Positions 20,701 through 33,166 are shown, numbered from the stretch's first letter. The stretch: 64,000 bases of DNA from Mastacembelus armatus (GCF_900324485.2 NC_046650.1:5081450-5145449), one strand, 5' to 3'. Program-made: numbers and translations. Notes: generated by a model from the sequence alone, not told the origin.

Positions 20701-22287
20701 TTACTCTGATTTTAGCTTTCTCCTGGACCTTCGGCAGCAGAGAGTCCTGCAGACCAAGATCAAAGCCCAGACAGAGCCTCCGATCAGGGCCATGATTAAA
20801 ACAGCCACATCCAGGCAGAAATAGGAGTACCAAGGTAGACTAAAACCTGCTGACTGCAGATGGGCTGCCCCTTTGTTCCTGATGACGTACTCAATCCAGA
20901 AGATGGCAGTTTCCATAGGAGATATTGGCTTGTCACGGTGTAGCTGTGACATTTGCTGTATGTTCTTACGGTATGAGGGAGTCTCCAGGATGTCCTTTAG
21001 AGCCTCCAGGAAGTCTTCTTTAGTGAGAGATCTGGCCTCCACTACTCGAGCTGCCCCACGTGCCTTCAGCCGGACTATGTTGTCAAACTGGTCAAAAAGG
21101 AGCGGTAGGCCCAGAACTGGAACCCCATGGTAGATAGCCTCATACATCCCATTGGTGCCTCCATGAGATACAAAGGCACGAGTCTTCGGGTGTCCCAGGA
21201 GGTCGTTCTGAGGCAGCCAGTCCACCAGCAAGGTGTTGTTCCCCAGTGATGAAGGCTTTTCACCCACAAACCTCCACACCACCTTCTGAGGCAGCTGTGC
21301 AAAAGCAGCAGCAATAGACTCCATGACGTCATGAGGCAGGGCTGATACAAATGTCCCAAGAGACATGACTACCACCCCATGCTCTCCAGAGCTCTGCATG
21401 AAGGCCTCCAACTCAGCAGGAAGGGGTTTAGAATTTTTGCACTGGAATCCACCTATATAGACCACATTGGGCATGGTGGGCCGAGGGAACTCAAAGACAA
21501 AATCCGCTCTCAGCAGCCAGATATCAGCTGAGCGCTGCAAAGACAGCAAGTCAGTTCCAGGAGGGAAGTGCCTCTTTAACAGATCTGAGTAGGCAGGGTT
21601 AATGATTAAGTGCTGTTCAACAACACCATAGAGATAATGTAAGACATTTTTGATCCTTTCCAGAAAATTCATCTGATCGTGAAGTTCACTCCATGGCACA
21701 GGGATATAGGACACAGGAGAGGGAGCTATGGTGAAATGTCCCTCGCCATTATTAATCCAGCGCACATTGAAAACCATTGGCAGCTTGAGGTAACCACCAA
21801 GAAGAGTTCCTATTGTCATACCAGGGTCAGTCAACATTAAGTCAAACTTGACATCGTGGAGCTTCTTCATAAAAACAGGGTCATCCAACATTGCAGCAGT
21901 AGCTCTGGCAAGGATTTTATTGCCATTCACCAGAAGGGATGTGAGCAAGTACTGCTGGCAGAAAGTGTGTATAAAAGTCAGTGACCTGCGGCATTCCATA
22001 ACATCTAGTAGCATTTTATTGTAGTAGTTCTTGTCTGCCTCATATTTCAGCATGGGCATGTTAATAGAAGTATAAATGGAAGAGTTTCCAGGGATGTACC
22101 AGCTCTTTTCAGAGCGCAGCACAGTGATGTTGTGGCCTCTAGAGTGCAGCTCTTGGAGGATCACCTCCATGTTGATCCAGTGGCTGCCATCAAGAGGCAC
22201 AACCAGTATCCTGCTGCCACTGCTACAAATGGGCATAACGAACAGGAAGTAGAGCCCTATCAGCAAAATGGAGATCATACGGAACAT
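20701..22287 (-). CDS. UDP-glucuronosyltransferase, UGT5-like, copy B
   Basis: 528 residues, one coding exon, with the same architecture and catalytic residues as copy A. By eye it differs from A at eight positions only: Y123N, N124K, V125I, T137P, A146V, A156G and L157M, all between residues 123 and 157 around catalytic Asp149, plus one Lys/Arg change in the C-terminal tail. The frame stays open upstream of MFRMIS to 22338, but a splice acceptor three bases before that Met shows the extension is intron. The upstream region is free of the LINE found at copy A, so B probably keeps the ancestral promoter side. The changed block lies in the half that binds the acceptor substrate, so I infer the two copies may prefer different substrates. 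Confidence 0.93.
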   Translation of the reverse strand: MFRMISILLIGLYFLFVMPICSSGSRILVVPLDGSHWINMEVILQELHSRGHNITVLRSEKSWYIPGNSSIYTSINMPMLKYEADKNYYNKMLLDVMECRRSLTFIHTFCQQYLLTSLLVNGNKILARATAAMLDDPVFMKKLHDVKFDLMLTDPGMTIGTLLGGYLKLPMVFNVRWINNGEGHFTIAPSPVSYIPVPWSELHDQMNFLERIKNVLHYLYGVVEQHLIINPAYSDLLKRHFPPGTDLLSLQRSADIWLLRADFVFEFPRPTMPNVVYIGGFQCKNSKPLPAELEAFMQSSGEHGVVVMSLGTFVSALPHDVMESIAAAFAQLPQKVVWRFVGEKPSSLGNNTLLVDWLPQNDLLGHPKTRAFVSHGGTNGMYEAIYHGVPVLGLPLLFDQFDNIVRLKARGAARVVEARSLTKEDFLEALKDILETPSYRKNIQQMSQLHRDKPISPMETAIFWIEYVIRNKGAAHLQSAGFSLPWYSYFCLDVAVLIMALIGGSVWALILVCRTLCCRRSRRKLKSE

Positions 22288-23573
22288 TTCCTGGAAGAAA
22301 CAGCAGACAGAAATGATTAGACTTGCAAAGCCCTTCACTTTAATGATGGTTCATCAGCCAGAAAGTTTTTTCAGTTTCAGCCTGACTGAAAAAGAAATTT
22401 GTGGTGGGATGAGATAATTCTCTATGTTGTGGTTACAACTTAATAATCAGTGGAAACAGGAAAATATACAAGGTCGCAACTTTGTAATGAACCAGAACGA
22501 AGTCATTTATTTGACAGAATGCTTGTTGTTTTGGGATGAATAAAGGTTAATATGTTTACAGTGACAGTTTTAAATCCATATTTCAGCTCCTGCAGGTTCT
22601 CTATTCATATTTTATTAAAAAGCTTTTCAGTGGCTGTGCAATTTTTTTTTAAATGAGCAATGTGTAACATCTGAAAGATTTAGAGGCATCTATTGTTTTG
22701 GTTGCAGAATACAACCTTTTGAGCCCCCCCCCCCTCACATGCCACCCCCACATTAACAGTTGCCATCACTTTTAAAACAAATACAATTCCATGTCCAGAG
22801 CCAAGTTCAGGTTTTCCCATTTCTCCTGTTGCTGATCTAATCAGCTGCTAGTTGATAATAGATATAAGATTTTTTGCACAATGTAATAAAACAGGGATTG
22901 GCCCTAATTTGCAATGATAGAGATCATTTCTGCCAGTGACAATCCAAAGTTATCACAGTAACATGAAAAATGTGTACAATAAGATTTTCGATTTTAATTT
23001 TCCAAGGAAAATAATGACAATGTGAGCAACAGCATAAATCTAAAATAAACTTTCATACTGTTCATATATTTTAACAAATATTTGGTTAGCTGTTAAGCAG
23101 CTTATCAGTCAGTGTGCTCCAGTCTTAGCGCTCCTGGATTATTTATTTATTTATTTGTTTATTTAGTCCAAGTTATCCATTAAAAGTTCAAATGCCTCAC
23201 CTTGTTTTTGCTGTGTTCAAGTCCAGATGTTTGGCTTGAAGTGGGTTGAAGCTGAATGAGCCAGGGCATACTACATCCTCAGTATGTTTCCACACAGCTC
23301 AACTTTTACATACACAATCTGGCCAGGCCAAAGTCCAGTATGTGGGTTAGAAGTAAAGGTCTAAAGTGGTATGGTTAAGAACAGCAAAAGTTGTTAAACT
23401 GGGTTCCATGATTATGATGTACATTTTTGCTCATCAAGTCATTTTAGTCCCTCTTTGTATTTCCCGTCACATGTCCAGCACAAAGTGGCAACAAATTATG
23501 GCTGATTTCTTATTTCTTTCGGCAAGACTGTTCCTTTCTTCATAGGGCATTTTAAAAATGCAGTGAATGCAGT

Positions 23574-23914
23574 TCAGGACTGATGAAAAATCCAAACTGG
23601 GACACGTTCAAGGAGTTTGAGAAAGGAGTGGCAGGGAACAAGAGAAGGAGGAAACAGCAAGGTCAGCGGAGGGAAAATAAAGTCAGATCTGGAGATTACA
23701 ATAACAGCACGAATCACAGTGAAACAGCCATATCAGTGGACTGCACCCTTCCCTTCCTCTCCTCTACCTCTGTGGATTTATATACATCCAAACTGGGGAA
23801 CAGTTGTCAGCTCAATTTAACATCAGCTCATGAATATAGACATAAATTTATCACATACCTCACTTCACACTTTAACAGCAGTCAGGTAACCTGAGACAGG
23901 AGCTAACATTTGGC
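23574..23914. other. Spacer between UGT unit B and the PLAC8-like genes
   Basis: No gene seen. Two overlapping plus-strand frames here have no domain character. Confidence 0.4.
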
Positions 23915-23920
23915 TTTATT
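23915..23920 (-). promoter_or_regulatory. Poly(A) signal of PLAC8-like gene 1
   Basis: AATAAA on minus about 310 bases downstream of the stop codon. Confidence 0.45.
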
Positions 23921-24229
23921 ACTGTGCATATCATGACCTGCAGGAATCATTAGTTATAACAGTTACCCTCAAAGGTCATCAAAGGAGAGATCTTTGGCAA
24001 AAGTAAATAAGACACATTTATAAGCACATCACAAGCAGTCACACAATTGAACATATACTGGGTGTGCTCAAGGCCGGAACGGCCAATCACACTGCTGCTG
24101 GAGGAGAAGATACATGAGCAAAGACTCATAATCAATAATAACAGAGAGATGGTTAGAAAAAGAGTGCAGTACATTTTCACAACAAAGCAGTAGCAATTGA
24201 TAAGACAGAAATGTCATATTTTCATCATT

Positions 24230-25300
24230 TTAAAGATTTTCTTGTGATATGACTGAGACCACTGGCTGAGCAGAGACGACAGCGGGCTGGGTGGCCACCA
24301 GACCTTCTTGGACACCTATATACGCTGGTTGGGCATTGACCAGAGTGAAAGTCACGCTGCGTCTCTTGATTTCTCTGGCCACCTGGCACCATGAGCATAC
24401 GGTGCAGAAGGTTGCATACATGCAGTCACCTGTCATGTCTCCCTGAGCAGACACAAGAATGGTGGAGATAAAATTAGAGTTCTGAAAAATCTGAGTAAAG
24501 TTCTTCTGTTGTTCTAAACTCACCTGGATTTTGTAGCGGTAACGCACTGCAACTCTCATGGACATGGAAATGTTTGCACATGATGGAAGACAAAAGCGGA
24601 ACGCACACATGTCCAGCAGGGGGAGACAGAAACACTCTCCAAACCTGGAGGCAGTGTCGCATGTGAAGCAAGGGAAGCACCAGCAACCAAAGCAACCTGG
24701 AGTAAAGTGCAGACAGGTTTACAGATACTTTATCAGAGTTTTAAAAACCGTGACATATTGTCTTTCCTTTACTATTTGAAAATAAAGTTTTTAAGCAGTG
24801 TCCTGCATGAGCACATGCTACTTTGCTAATGGACACTTTGAATCCAAAATAGGCCTTAGGCCTGTGATGTGATGATTTTTTTTGTTTTTATCTTGAATGT
24901 GTGTCAGTCTTCGGGATGTATTTATCTGGACTTGTCTTGGCCTTGGCTCCTGGTCTCTGGTCTCAGCTGAGCCCAGCTGGATTTTCTGTGTGTACCCACC
25001 TCTCCATTATGGAAGCAAATACTGGCTGCAAAGATCAGAAGTTTATAAGCAAATTATGACTTTACAGATTTGTAAAAAGTGAGTCCAGGTTCAAATGTCA
25101 CTTTGTCAGCATTTGCATTCAGTAGCATTGAGCAAACACACATGACCTGTAGTAAAAACACACTGCTGCAGGGAGTCAGACTTACAAATATCCATATCAT
25201 CGCAGCAGCCGAGGATACCGGTGCTCCACTGATCAGATTGGGCAGTGATCAGAGTTGTAGTCTGAGGCTGCTGGTTGTTCATGAAAATATTTGTTGCCAT
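24230..25300 (-). CDS. PLAC8/cornifelin (onzin-related) protein 1
   Basis: 166 residues from three coding exons on minus: 25186-25300, 24524-24696 and 24230-24442, phases 1 and 0. The protein begins MATNIFMNN, then has the PLAC8 domain: QWSTGILGCCDDMDICCFGC, CFPCFTCDTASRFGECFC, RVAVRYRYKIQGD and FCTVCSWCQVAREIKRR. PLAC8 proteins are small, cysteine-rich, often palmitoylated or membrane-linked, and affect growth, immunity or ion handling; fish have an expanded onzin-related (ponzr) set. This copy is longer than its two neighbours: exon 2 has an extra segment (MCAFRFCLPSCANIS), and the tail after KRR is longer and rich in Val, Gln and Ala. It is first in a row of three same-strand paralogues, probably tandem duplicates. 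Confidence 0.87.
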
Positions 25301-26388
25301 GGTGATCACTCAACTGAGAAATGCCTTAAAATGAAATCATTATTAATGCTACTATTTTTCAAAGTTGACCTCTACCCCAAATATCTGAACAAAGCTCCCC
25401 AGTTCAAAATCTTTCCTTCCTTCAATTGTTGTTTTATAATGTGGCTCCTTTCAATCTCCATCACAGTGTTCACACTATTTACCTGTACACACTTGCCATT
25501 TACTCAGTTGTAAACTATTATCCCAAACACATTTTTGCAGGACTTACACAAATGTCTGAACTTAATGTGAGTTGACCTATAAACAGCTCAACCCTACAGT
25601 CTTCAAATAATATTTCTGTGCTAAAATGTTTCCTTCTTCATTTAAAATAGGTCTGACACTGACTTACCTGCTGTTGAAGTCGCTCCGTGGACACTGGTTT
25701 GATCGTGTAGAGCAGAAAGTCTAATTAAGTTCTTCAATAAATGGTTTGTCTTGGGCAGTTTTGCATGTGTGGTTTGAATAGCACATAGCTCGTAGTTATT
25801 TGAATATAGGTGTGTCAAATAAATAAATGTGGAGTTAAAGTTGCAAAAAAGAGCCCCCACTCACTTGTGATGAATTTAATATATAGCTAAGTTTCAGTAC
25901 AGTGGTGTTTTTTCATATAACAAATGAAAATAAAGGTACAGGTATAGTACCAAGCAGTTTAATCACCAGATCCTAAAATACAAACATCTGGGAAAATCAT
26001 TGGGAGATAGAATAATTAGTGGACATATCCAGTGAGAGTTTTTAAGAAAATATTGAGCAATTCAGTTTGACCAGAATCATCATCAGTACACCAGCATGCA
26101 TCACTACTTCCTATTCGCTAGTATCTGTCACCGTCACGTTATCTTATCTCTGTCCTATCTCTGTCCTCTGTCATGACGAAACAATTCTAACCCTGATGTG
26201 CTGATCTTTATACAGCTGTTCAGTGACATTCCCCAGAAGCAGACATGCCTGTAACAGATCATTTAACTCAAAGAGCCCACTGTTTTTCCAGACAGCATGA
26301 TGGTGCTAATGAAGAGCGGATGCCCCTGATGATGGTGATGACGCTTGTTCCGCTAATGATCCCATGAAGATCAGCTCGATCTCTGTTC
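25301..26388. other. Upstream region of PLAC8-like gene 1, no gene seen
   Basis: It should hold the promoter and non-coding first exon of gene 1. A possible donor site on minus lies near 25670 (cagcaggtaag). Nothing coding is recognised. Confidence 0.4.
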
Positions 26389-27780
26389 TTACGAAACCGT
26401 CATGTTGACGAAGGTAATGGGAGTCTGCCTGATTTTGATTTCCCTCGCTATCTGACACCAGGTGCAGGGCCCGCAGAAGCACGAGTACACGCAGTCATTG
26501 CAAACAGTTCCCTGTCAGGACAGGACACAGTTAGAGTGATGCAAACTAACAAAAATACACAAAGCATGGGGTGAATCTAACATATGCACACAGCTCAGGG
26601 TCAACAGATACTTCTCGGTTATAGCTTTATTTGGATAGACTTGCTATCACTACCATTTCTATAATTCAATTCAATTCAATTCAATTTTATTTGTACAGCG
26701 CCAAATCACAATAGAAATAATCTCAAGGCACTTTACAAAAAACCCAACAAATCCCTTATGAGCAAGCACTTATATAACACAACAGATTTCCTCATTAATC
26801 ACTGTCAAAGTCTACCTAAACCAAGCAGCTCTAACAAAGGAAGACCTTGTGATGTAACCCTCTTTAATGACCATACTACCAACTGATGGATAGGGTCTTG
26901 GAATGTAAATACACAGCGTAATGTCAGGTGTAGGGTGGGTCAGAGATCAGATTAACAATGTTGTCAACAATGGCATTTATGATGACTAATGTTCTACATT
27001 GATGAATTTAAAATGCTTTTTTTTTAACACCAAAAAGCCTCAATAATGATACATGGAGTGGTCGTATTTATTGAAGTAGGGTTTAGGATAGTGTAGATTC
27101 TGTACCTCAGCGCCATATCTCTGGCGCACTGACACCCTGAGAGCTGTGGTCATAGGAGGGATGAGTCCAAAAGCATCCAGCAGGGGTAAACATAGACACT
27201 CCCCGGCCTTGTGTGCTGTCTTACAGGTGAAGCAGGGCAGACACCAAAAGGCAAAGCAACCTGAAAGAGGCCACATGGTGTTGAAGAGTAGGAATGTGCT
27301 TATCTGAGAGGTTTCTCATACACTGAGGAAGGTATACACCTATTATTATTGTTGCACTCAGTAAAACAGCAAGTCATTAAGTCATTAAGACATTAAGTCA
27401 TTAAGACATTAATGCCTGAGGTCCTTGATTTTTAGATGTGATGTCTCGCTCATTGGTTTGTAATTTCATATGGAGCATCAATAATGATAATGCACAACAA
27501 TGTCCAAATGTTTCACTACACCCACTGATCTCCAGTCTGCCATCTGTGACATTCTTAAACACAGACTGGTCTGAGTGATCAGCACGTTTTCAATCTCACA
27601 CCCCAGAGAGAGATTTAGATGGTCTCAATACATGACCTAAGAATCTCACCTGTATGAAAATTAAGTGCACTTACACTGGGGCAGGTCTTGGAAACAGTCA
27701 CAGATGCCGGGGGTCCACTGGTTGGATGCACAAGTCATGATGAAGGGCCTGGGTTGGGTCATCACAGCCTTTGTAGACAT
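26389..27780 (-). CDS. PLAC8/cornifelin (onzin-related) protein 2
   Basis: 127 residues, three coding exons on minus: 27675-27780, 27106-27260 and 26389-26511, phases 1 and 0 as in gene 1. The domain reads QWTPGICDCFQDLPQCCFAF, CLPCFTCKTAHKAGECLCLP, LRVSVRQRYGAEGTVCNDC and CGPCTWCQIAREIKIRQ. Exon 1 and 2 lengths (106 and 155 bases) equal those of gene 3, so 2 and 3 are closest in layout. The short tail ends FVNMTVS. Length fits cornifelin and PLAC8. Intron 2 holds a fragment of an interspersed repeat at about 26663-26785. Confidence 0.87.
26663..26785 (+). repeat. Interspersed teleost repeat fragment (CAATT-rich head)
   Basis: It starts with attcaattcaattcaattt, then tatttgtacagcgccaaatc and ctcaaggcactttac. 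I recognise this phrase from a very common teleost dispersed repeat but cannot assign its class. It lies in intron 2 of PLAC8-like gene 2. Confidence 0.5.
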
Positions 27781-29813
27781 GTTGTCTGCTTCTAAAGAAA
27801 AGGTGTGAAAACAAAATAGCTGATAGCAAAATAGTATTTAACCCGGAGTTCAGTGTATCCATCCAATTTTTCATTTTGGTAATTACACAAATTCAAGGCA
27901 AGGGTTTGCTATTATGTCCCTACAGTAAAAGTGAGAATATTTATTAAACTCTCCTCGGTCATGAGAAATGAATTCTCATGAAAAATTAGGTGATCACACC
28001 ATATGATAATACATCCAAGTGCTCATCTGCATGCTGTCACTGTCTTACTGTTCTGTCATGACTGGGTTGTCTTACCTTACTGTTTTTGGAAGAAGAGCAA
28101 GCAGAATGTGGTCAGATCTGACGTCTGAGCGACTGATGAGGTTTGCAGGGCCTCATGGCATCTTATAGGCCTGTTGTGGAGCAGTGTATGTGACAGGCGA
28201 GGAGTGGATGCATGTCACTGACTGGTCTGTCCAGTCTGCCATGTGTCATCGCCTTTATCAATCAGACAATCTGACCATCTGACCTTTTAAATCTCGGTCA
28301 TTACCTCTTAAAAAGTGCATTACGTGAATATTTAAGGTGCAGTAAGTACTTAAATAGAAAGAAGTATGTGATAAGAACAAAGGAGAACATCCTGTGCAGC
28401 TTTCATCCTCTGTGCCTCTCTTCGAATGTCACAGAATACTCATTACATTGTCTGAGGATTCGGTCGGTTCCTTCTCTTCTGTTCACATTAACGCTGCACC
28501 GTGTGATGTTTTTATTCAAACAATTCAAAGCAAATTACTTGGATTTTGTATCTAACCAAAAGGCCTCTCCAAATTCCCAGGACAGATGAAGGGACTGGGG
28601 TAGGAAATATAATCATAGCATAGATTAAAATGTTAAGATACTAGACAGTTTTGATGGGTTGATGCCTAATAGAGCAGGCAGAATGAATTAGCAATAGTCT
28701 AAGCTATTTGAATGTGTATTATTTCATTTGTAATATCTTGGATTAATTGAGTATTAAATAGTAAAATTGGTTGCAGCTTTAATGTTTGTGTAATGTCATG
28801 TAAGTGTCTGTGACCAGTCCAGGAAATTAGACTCCACTGACTTTTGTTCTCTCTTATCTCTTCCTCTTTCTTTCTAGCGTTTATGATGAAAACAGTCTTC
28901 TTGTGAAAAATGAAGGTGGACTTTACGCTTTCGAACAGTTAAAATATGGAGCATTAATAAAAAAATTTTAAAAAACGGCTCCTGTGCAACACGTTCAGCT
29001 TAGTGGCAGCTGTATTTTTCATTTAGCGAGATCACAGAGCCTTCTGAAAGCTTAGCAGCATGTTTTTTCTTTTTAATTGCATGCAACAATTTGTCTTTGT
29101 ACACATGTGGTAAGATCAGTTTTACCCTGGTTGAAGCTCAAATCATACGGTGAGTCAGTTTAACTCTATTAAAGGAAACAGTGGTCATACATCCTGCTTC
29201 AATAGAACAGCTGTATTTTCAGCTTTCAACTGGCAAAGGTTGAAGAGAGTGTAATGTTTGAGGTTATATGATATTTTAGATTGAAGGTAGCTGGTTGTTT
29301 AGCAACCTCAGATACAGTTGGGCATCAGTTTTGAACCAACCTGAGGTCAGGCCCCCTCCAAGTGGCAACAATATTAACCTGAGGGGCTGCAAGGTTATTA
29401 TTAGGACTGGACTGAAGAACAGAAGAAATCAGGTCTGCTCAGACAGTTTTTAATTTGCTTTTTGTGCAGCAAAGCCATTTCAGAACAGATAAATACAGTG
29501 TAGTAAAAGTATAACCTTCTTATAGTACATAGACGAGTTGAAGTATAAAGTAACATAACATTCAAATTCTAAAGTAAATCACTAGAAGTACAGCAATTTG
29601 TTACTCAGAATGCAAAATTACCTTTGCTCTAATGAAATAACTTTCACTATTCTTTCACTGCATTTTGGGACAAACTGCACTTTCCTCTCTGTGGGACACA
29701 TTGTGTCCCTGCTGAATTCTGTGAGGTAGCAGGGAGTGACTGCAGCCCAGAGGAAGTGTGATTAAATCAACCCCTGTACCCTGGAGGACTGAAGGCAGAA
29801 GAGCTCCATGTGT
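27781..29813. other. Intergenic between PLAC8-like genes 2 and 3
   Basis: No gene seen. It should include the promoter of gene 2 and the 3' UTR of gene 3. Confidence 0.45.
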
Positions 29814-32800
29814 CTAGACCAAGTGCGCCCCCTGCAGGGAGGTCACAGCAGTGTATCTGGCCGATGACGAGTAGGAGGCGTGGGATGCTGCTCTTCTCTT
29901 CAGCTCTCTGGAGATCTGGAGCCAAGATAGCGGGTAGCAGCAGCAGCCATATAGGCAGTCGCTCCACACACTCCCCTGTAAGACACAGAGAGAGGCCTGA
30001 ACACAGGTGGGAGGCTCACACAAAAGGTGAACATTTACATTTAGGTTCATAAAAGACATTTTTGCTGCTATACAATCCAGTGTTTCTTTTGTGAAAAATG
30101 CTGTGTTGTAATTTGCAGCATTACCTAAAGTTAATACACTATAATCTATAGTACATTTTTTCATTTTGTCACATTTAATCACACCTGTCCAGGGTGTACC
30201 CCTGCCTTTCAGCCAAAGAGAGCTGGGATAGGCTCCAGCAGATCCCTGACCCTAATTAGGACTAAGCAGGTATAGATAAAGGATGGATGGATGGACATTT
30301 TATCACATATGTTTTTATACAAGTGAAAAATGAATAAATATGTGCTACAGTAGAATACAGCTGCTTAAAATCAGTAGCGAATTTGTCAGTATACAAATTT
30401 AACATTGTATATTCTGTTTCAGTAATATCCTCCCTGTGAGTTTCTTATAGCCAAATCTTTGCTCATAGCAACAGCAACCAGAAAGAAAAGCACATCGGTG
30501 AAGCCAAGATGGAAATTATAAGATTTATTAAATCATTAAAAAAAATGAGACACGATACGAGGGCAGTTGTCCCATGTGCAGCCTGTGCACATGATTTCTC
30601 CTTTATGATACTGACTCAGCACTGCAACTTAGAGCCAGAATGAAGGGTTTGTAAGTTTTTTAATTGCATAGTGTTATTTTGATCATTGTTGTTCAGTTAT
30701 TTAACATGACATTAGTTATTTAACATACTGTACTTATAGGCTCAACTTCTCTGCTCTTCTCCACTAAATACTTCTTAATTTTTGTTCGATCATAAAGCAT
30801 TTCTGAACTTTGCATGTCAAATCATACAACATTTGCTGTGACATAAGTAATTTGAGTAATTCTCCACACACAAAGAATTTTACAGTTTAGTGGATTTAAA
30901 TGCAACTTTGCAACAAAGCGCAAAAACAATGGACATCTTAAGATTTCACAGACTTGTCTGTCTTGAGCAACAGACCTGTGTCTGCTCTGCACCACATTCT
31001 CTCTGCACTGCACTGCATCCCCTGTGAATTCGGTGTGGGAGGGTGACATTAGCAACTAAAATTATCACTCCGCCCCCAAACATTATCACAGGTCTGAGAT
31101 CTGAATGCAGCGTGCAACTTTGGGATTTGAAGTTTGCATGTAGCATTTCAGCTATGGACACTGCTATGTTAGCATGACTTCACTTACAGTTTCAAGACAG
31201 TCTGGCTGGTGTGACCAGGTAACTACACCACATGGTGAGCTCAGTTATACTAGCTGCTTATTGAGAAGTTCAATAAAGATCCAGTCCTATTTATGTAAGA
31301 CCTAGCAAAACCTAGCAGCTCTGCAAGGTTGAACCTATGCTTCATTAATGTCACAAAGTACTGGTGAGGATAATGTGAATATCATGAAGTAAAAACACAG
31401 TAATAAAAATAAAGTGCAGAACTGTTATAAATGTTCCTCTAATGACAAATCTTCACCTGATTCTTGTGTTAAATGAAAAAGATGAGGCGTCAGCAGAGTT
31501 ATTACAGTTCACCCTGAGGGAACATGGATGTTTGCACAAATTATGATGTAGAACCTTTAACACATTTCCAAATGTCTGTAATCTGTCTGAATCTACTTTT
31601 GTTTTTCTCATAATACACACTGTTGTCTCATTCCAGCCATGAGAGGACGGTTGCTTTGCTTTACAACAACCTACATGCCAGGACTTGTTTTTATAAGAAC
31701 TTCTGGCACCTTCCATAGCTCATGCTCTGCAGTATTGACAGCGATCCCCAGCCCACTCCACCCCCATAGAAGCCAACATTACCAACCACCTCCTTCTCTC
31801 CGATGGCAGCGCTCCAGCTTCTGCCCGCCTTGCCTCCAACCACTCCTACCTTAAGCCTTATCGCTCCTTCTCTTCACTGTCCCAGAAACCAACGGATCAG
31901 CTTATCCAAAATCAAACTCACTTCTTGGCCTTGGTATGTGTTGTTTTTAAATGGAATATTTATTTCATACTGGCTCTGTGCATGGAACACTTGATGTCTA
32001 TTGAGATCTGTGGTCATGCAGGTGTGTGAGCGATCGTTGAGGACAAACAGTAGCATTCCTGAGAAGGTTGAGCATCTTAGGCCCAGTTTCACTTATACCC
32101 ATCAAGTTTGTAACATTTTCAGTGCAAATCTATTAATTAAATAAATGTGTCCAGATTTCACTGCATCCCTAACATTAATCTAAAGTTGTCTGATGTCACT
32201 ACATAGACTCAAAACATTGCTTTCATTGCTAAAGTAATAACCAGTGTCATCCAATGCACCTACCGATGTTGCATCTATTTCCCCTGTGTAGTGTTACTGT
32301 GTTTCATCACTGAAATGTCTCCATCTCCTCAGCAGCAATCATAATTATTCAAAGCTCCAGCAGCTCTGTGTAATTGAGACGGGGACACAGTATGGTACAA
32401 ATGAAAGCAATCAACTGCATTGTTCGAGCAAGGGTTTATCACAACATCACAACTGCAGGGGCCACTCCACTCTGGTCTGGGCTGAAAGGAATGGCATATT
32501 TAACTCTCACATCTCAAGAAAACACTCATTTATTCATGGTAAGTTAATTTCTTCTTCTGTCAGGTCACTTATAAAGAATAACCAAAGCTCACTGATCATA
32601 TATTGTTTATATATCGTTTGTCCCTGCTCCCTGACTGACCCCACTAGGAGCATCTCTGGAAGTCTAAGGGTGTCTTTACTGAACCAGTGTCTGAGTTTTT
32701 AGGAGTATTTCAGGAGTCCAGTTAAGGAGGACATGAATAACTCATGATGCATTTTATTTAATTTCTTTATTATGTATTACCTGTATGCCGTATTGTTCCC

Positions 32801-32938
32801 TGACAGAAGCCCTCATGGCAAGAGAGGCCGGAGATACAAGGCCAATACAATCCAGCAGAGGCAGACAGGGACATGCGCCCACTCTTCTGGTCACCTTACA
32901 TGTGAACACTGGGAGGCAGCACAGGGCAAAGCAGCCTG

Positions 32939-32988
<50 letters not shown>

Positions 32989-33166
32989 ATAGGTCAACTT
33001 AATGAACAAAAACATGACAGCTGGTACAGGTTCGTCATTTATAGCATACTGTATACTTACAGTCCCCCATGTCTTTGTAGCACTCACACAGGCCAGTGCT
33101 CCATTGACCTGGATCTACAACCCTGTTCTCTGGCTGGACCTGGATGACCTGGACCTGTTGTGACAT
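29814..33166 (-). CDS. PLAC8/cornifelin (onzin-related) protein 3
   Basis: 140 residues, coding exons on minus at 33061-33166, 32781-32935 and 29814-29975, phases 1 and 0. The domain reads QWSTGLCECYKDMGDCCFAL, CLPVFTCKVTRRVGACPCLP, MRASVREQYGIQGSVWSDC and CCCYPLSWLQISRELKRRAA, ending VTSLQGAHLV. The last exon is 2.8 kb from the second, far more than in genes 1 and 2; I join them because the phase fits, the motif continues correctly and no other third exon was found between. The acceptor of exon 2 sits against a 48-base (TG)n run on the sense strand, leaving only TTCAG as its own tract. Intron 2 contains a SINE fragment at about 30184-30293. Confidence 0.8.
30184..30293 (+). repeat. 5'-truncated SINE fragment
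   Basis: 3' part only of the SINE found at 5.9 kb, starting ctgtccagggtgtacccc and ending in GGATGGATGGATGG. It starts at the same internal base as the fragment at 51622. Confidence 0.85.
32941..32988. repeat. (CA)n microsatellite at a splice acceptor
   Basis: About 23 CA units on plus, hence (TG)n on the sense strand of PLAC8-like gene 3, ending five bases before exon 2. Confidence 0.95.

Larger units (their letters stand above)
19092..23573. repeat. Tandem duplication, unit B (contains UGT copy B)
   Basis: Partner of unit A. It holds UGT copy B, a SINE at 19575-19973 that unit A lacks, and an upstream region (22310-22850) without the LINE seen in A. The right edge resembles unit A's right edge up to atgcagtt, then changes to unrelated DNA. 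A (C)10 run lies near 22726. Confidence 0.85.

Noticed and set aside
22288-22338. N-terminal 17-residue extension of UGT copy B
   Set aside because: The frame is open, but a splice acceptor (tttcttccag) lies three bases before MFRMIS, so this part is intron.
27361-27413. Short direct repeats of cattaagt/cattaaga
   Set aside because: Small degenerate tandem repeat without spacers; not a CRISPR array, which would not be expected in a fish nuclear genome.
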